From the NCBI RefSeq assembly GCF_000968685.2, contig NZ_LAKD02000096.1, positions 28,028-92,027 of the forward strand: a DNA stretch of 64,000 nt, written 5' to 3'. A program made the position numbers and the translations under genes. The notes under the pieces are model-generated. The model ran no database searches. It was not told where the DNA came from and saw only the letters and a list, made by a program, of their open reading frames with translations. The DNA is from Streptomyces antioxidans. GTDB lineage: Bacteria > Actinomycetota > Actinomycetes > Streptomycetales > Streptomycetaceae. Numbering within the stretch: position 1 is the stretch's first letter; each line of letters begins with the position of its first letter. Below, in pieces: positions 61,469 through 64,000 of this stretch.

Positions 61469-61819
61469 CTATCCGGGTTCGGCGGCCCCGGCCTGCGCTC
61501 GCAGTTCCCACACCTCGCCGAGCGCCATCCGCTCCGCCTCGGCGGGGGAACCGCCGGTGTCCTCGAAGTGGTCGACATACGCGCCGATGAACTCCTGCCA
61601 GCGCTGGTTGGCCGGGTCCTCGTCCAGCGCCGCCATCGCGGCCGCGAAGTCCTCGCAGTCCACCAGGTGGAAGAGATGGCGCCCGCTGCGCCAGATCCGC
61701 CAGTTGGTGATCCCGGCCCGGCGCAGCGCCGCCAGCAGGTCCTCCGGGACCGTGGCGTGCACCTGCTCATAACCGGACTCCTGGCCCTCCCTGAGAACCG
61801 AGTGCAACGCCACCCGCAT
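61469..61819 (-). CDS. rhaM: L-rhamnose mutarotase
   Basis: A 116-residue ferredoxin-like-fold sugar mutarotase (DUF718), interconverting alpha and beta L-rhamnose. MRVALHSVLREGQESGYEQVHATVPEDLLAALRRAGITNWRIWRSGRHLFHLVDCEDFAAAMAALDEDPANQRWQEFI has the catalytic His and the WRIWRxGxxLFH signature. ATG at 61819 follows AAGGAGGAGCGCCG. It lies 77 bp after the secreted GH16 gene on the same strand; a link to that enzyme is not obvious. A related sugar may be the true substrate. Confidence 0.92.
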   Translation of the reverse strand: MRVALHSVLREGQESGYEQVHATVPEDLLAALRRAGITNWRIWRSGRHLFHLVDCEDFAAAMAALDEDPANQRWQEFIGAYVDHFEDTGGSPAEAERMALGEVWELRAQAGAAEPG

Positions 61820-61896
61820 CGGCGCTCCTCCTTCTTCCGCTGCCTCGTTGCCGGGCGGCCACGGCGGCCGCCCGTCAACGATCCATGATGCAGCGC

Positions 61897-63789
61897 TCAC
61901 CCCTTCTGTTCGACGCGCACCCAGTCCACGTCCGCCTGCACTCCCCCGGCCGCGATCCGGTCGACGCTGGACTGCGGGAGACCCCAGTAGGGGGTGGTGA
62001 CGTTGTTCCACCCGGCCGGGTACGCCCCGCCCAGGGCGAGGTTCAGGATGACGTACTGGTTGTGGCCGAAGACCCACTGGCCACGGGTGGACTCGAGCTT
62101 GTTGCGGCTGGTCTCCTGGACCACCCGGTCGTCGACGAGGAAGCGCATCCCGGTGGGGGTCCACTCCACCGCGTAGGTGTGCCACTGGTCGGCGCGGCCG
62201 CCGTCCGGGTAGGTCTGGCGGGCGCCGATGTTGCCGTCCGCCGAATAGCCGGGGCCGTGCAGGGCGGTGCTGGTCCAGTCGGCGTAGCCGATGTTCTCCA
62301 TGATGTCGGTCTCACCGGAGGAGGGCCAGGACACTGAGGGATCGTCCACATCGCTGCCCAGCAGCCAGAACGCGGGCCAGTAGCCGTCGCCGACCGGCAG
62401 CTTCATCCGGGCGCTGACCCGCCCGTAGGTGAAGTCCAGCTTGGTGTGGGTGTCGATGCGGCCGGAGGTGAAGTCATAGGTGCCGCCGCCCGCCTGGGTG
62501 CAGCCCTTGCAGTACTTCGCCCTGAGGACGAGATTGCCGTTCTCGGTGCGGATGTTGTCGGGGGAGTCGACATACGCCTGCGACTCGCCGTTGACCGACC
62601 CCATCTCCTGACCGGTCCGCACCACACGCCACTTCGAGCGGTCGAGGGACGCCCCGGTGAAGTCGTCGAAGAACGTCGTCCTGTACGCACCGGACTGTTC
62701 ACCGGGGAGGGCCGGGTACGCGGCGGAGGCGCTTCCGCCGGTGCCCCAGACCTGGAACTCATAGAGCGAGTAACCGAATTGGGCAGTGGCCGGGGCGGGG
62801 TTGTAGAAGGAGCGGCGCTCCTTGCCGAGCATCCGCACATAGCGGCCCTCGGCGGGCTGCGACAGCTTCACGGTGTCATGGCGGCCCACCGCGTCGGCGG
62901 GGGACTTCACATCCGCGCGGCGGGCGGCCACCTCGTCGGCGGAGGGCTGGTAGACCGTGCGCCATGTGCGGTTGTCGTCGGACACCTGCACCTGGTAGTC
63001 GACGGCGTAGGCGGCCTCCCAGTAGAGGTCGACGGTGTCGATCGTGGAGGTCGCGCCGAGGTCCACCGAGACCCAGCGATCGGCGTTCCAGTCGCTGGAC
63101 CAGCGGGTCTGGTCGTCCTTGAGGTTGGCGGGCCAGCCGCCGTCGGTGATGAAGGCGGGTGAGTTGCCCGCGTGCTGGTAGTAGTTGGAGTAGGCGGGGT
63201 GGTTCAGGGCGAGATTGCTCCGGGTGGTGGACGCCGGGGCGGGCTCTCCGCCGTACACCTTGAACGAGTACAGCGAGTAGCCGTACGGCGTGCCGCGCTC
63301 GATGCCACGCATCCGTACGTAGCGGCCGACGACGTCCTGCGGGTGGGTGTGGGCGGTGATGGATCCGCCGGTACCGGCGTCCTCGGTGTAGAAGGGGGTC
63401 CAGTCGGTGCCGTTCTTCGACACCTCCAGGACGTACTTCTTGCCGTAGGCGGCCTCCCAGTCCAGGACGACCCGGTCGACCCGGATGGTGGCGCCGAGGT
63501 CGACGCGTATCCAGGCGTTGTCGGTGGCCGGGCTGGACCAGCGGGTCGACCCGTTGCCGTCGAAGGCCAGGCCCGGCGCGGTGCCGTCGTTCTCACTGCC
63601 GGACGCGGTGACGGCGCCCTGGTCCGCGGCGTACGCGGCCGCGGCCCGGTCGGTGTCCCATGTCGCCTGGGCGGCGGTCGCGGTGGACTGCGAGGCGGGC
63701 GCGGCGAGGGCCGGGCCCGTGGTCAGCACCGCCACTGTGGCCAGGGTGGCGAGGGCGCTCAGCAGAATGCGGGGGGTGCGGGATGGCAT
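61897..63789 (-). CDS. Secreted GH16 glycosidase with two F5/8-type (discoidin) domains
   Basis: A 630-residue extracellular beta-glucanase-like enzyme. Signal peptide (ILLSALATLATVAVLTTGPALAAPA). First carbohydrate-binding discoidin domain at about residues 45-180 (DNAWIRVDLGATIRVDRVVLDWEAAYGKKYVLEVSKNGTDW), second at about 190-350 (WVSVDLGATSTIDTVDLYWEAAYAVDYQVQVSDDNRTW). The GH16 catalytic domain has the ExDxxE motif in SSGETDIMENIGY and substrate-groove residues WPAFWLLG. Likely acts on beta-1,3-glucan or a related polysaccharide; the exact linkage is not readable. ATG behind GAGGAGAGCCGC. Confidence 0.95.
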   Translation of the reverse strand: MPSRTPRILLSALATLATVAVLTTGPALAAPASQSTATAAQATWDTDRAAAAYAADQGAVTASGSENDGTAPGLAFDGNGSTRWSSPATDNAWIRVDLGATIRVDRVVLDWEAAYGKKYVLEVSKNGTDWTPFYTEDAGTGGSITAHTHPQDVVGRYVRMRGIERGTPYGYSLYSFKVYGGEPAPASTTRSNLALNHPAYSNYYQHAGNSPAFITDGGWPANLKDDQTRWSSDWNADRWVSVDLGATSTIDTVDLYWEAAYAVDYQVQVSDDNRTWRTVYQPSADEVAARRADVKSPADAVGRHDTVKLSQPAEGRYVRMLGKERRSFYNPAPATAQFGYSLYEFQVWGTGGSASAAYPALPGEQSGAYRTTFFDDFTGASLDRSKWRVVRTGQEMGSVNGESQAYVDSPDNIRTENGNLVLRAKYCKGCTQAGGGTYDFTSGRIDTHTKLDFTYGRVSARMKLPVGDGYWPAFWLLGSDVDDPSVSWPSSGETDIMENIGYADWTSTALHGPGYSADGNIGARQTYPDGGRADQWHTYAVEWTPTGMRFLVDDRVVQETSRNKLESTRGQWVFGHNQYVILNLALGGAYPAGWNNVTTPYWGLPQSSVDRIAAGGVQADVDWVRVEQKG

Positions 63790-64000
63790 GCGGCTCTCCT
63801 CGATGAGGTTGTGGGGTGCACGTGTGGGTGTTGCTGGGTGTTCGTGCGGGTGCGCGGGTGCGCGGGTGGGCCGATGTGCCGTCGTGCCGATGTGCTGTGC
63901 GTCGTGCGTGCCGGGGTGCCGTCTGTGCGGTGTGCGGTGTTGTGCGTTGGGCGGGTGCGGCGGGCCTTTCCCCTCCCCGCCCCTTCCCGATACCAGGGGC
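63790..64000. repeat. Low-complexity upstream region ending in a copy of the 61.3-kb repeat arm
   Basis: 63800-63960 is GT/GC-rich with short direct repeats (GGGTGCGC) and no gene. Bases 63968-63999 are identical over 32 bp to 61307-61338, the left arm of the inverted repeat, and continue beyond the window. Confidence 0.8.

Overview
The window is high-GC actinobacterial DNA and most likely comes from a Streptomyces chromosome. The evidence is the pervasive GC-rich third codon positions, many GTG and TTG starts behind GGAGG-type ribosome sites, a rare TTA (bldA-type) leucine codon, F420-dependent enzymes, an SpoIIE-type PP2C phosphatase, a streptogrisin-like protease, and many families typical of the genus (DUF4232, DUF1876, CGNR, DUF2267, baeRF2). 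The mix of a polyketide synthase, secreted hydrolases, orphan paralogs and decaying genes looks like accessory or arm DNA rather than core. I saw no rRNA, tRNA, CRISPR array or intact transposase.

Layout. 0-5.4 kb: the end of a TPR protein, two small low-complexity proteins, a YjbR-like protein, and a pseudouridine catabolic pair (psuG and an HTH-fused PfkB kinase) overlapping by 4 bp. 5.5-8.2 kb: two translationally coupled ATP-grasp enzymes, then a type II thioesterase. 8.2-16 kb: a DUF4032 protein divergent from an AraC regulator, a multidomain SpoIIE phosphatase, a small roadblock-like protein, a Gfo/Idh/MocA oxidoreductase and a DUF4232 lipoprotein. 16.1-24.6 kb: one reducing iterative-type PKS (KS-AT-DH-psiKR-ER-KR-ACP) and a divergent free-standing ketosynthase on the same strand. 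The PKS carries two internal repeat expansions between DH and ER. 25-27.8 kb: an Lrp regulator with a ddaH-rocD pair for arginine-derivative and ornithine use, closed by a strong terminator.

28-30 kb is a decay zone: a pabAB-pabC remnant fused by deletion and a frameshifted Rv1733c-like gene, followed by an intact DUF1876 gene. 30.2-33 kb: a cellulase-like GH-A protein and anmK. 33-36.5 kb: an ATPase with a degenerate Walker A and a TTA codon, together with a membrane-anchored periplasmic-binding-type receptor. I regard this pair as the best candidate for an uncharacterised two-gene system. 36.5-43.6 kb: an orphan dnaK, sthA, a DUF1275 membrane protein, a CGNR regulator sharing a clear palindromic operator with a divergent panE, and a DUF2000 gene divergent from an Lrp regulator. 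43.6-45.2 kb: a mosaic of truncated catabolic genes (NCS1 permease, aldehyde dehydrogenase) butted against a GntR regulator.

45.4-64 kb: secreted carbohydrate and protein degradation (GH3, a CsxA-type GH2 glucosaminidase, an S1 protease, a GH16 with two discoidin domains plus a rhamnose mutarotase). These are interleaved with an AEC transporter, an SDR, an F420 enzyme pair, DUF2267 and HdeD stress proteins, a ribosome-associated baeRF2 protein, and a coupled base-excision-repair pair (PolX and family 5 uracil-DNA glycosylase). A long compound inverted repeat lies at 61.3-61.4 kb, and one of its ends recurs exactly at the right edge of the window. All assignments come from reading sequence motifs by eye; no database search was run.
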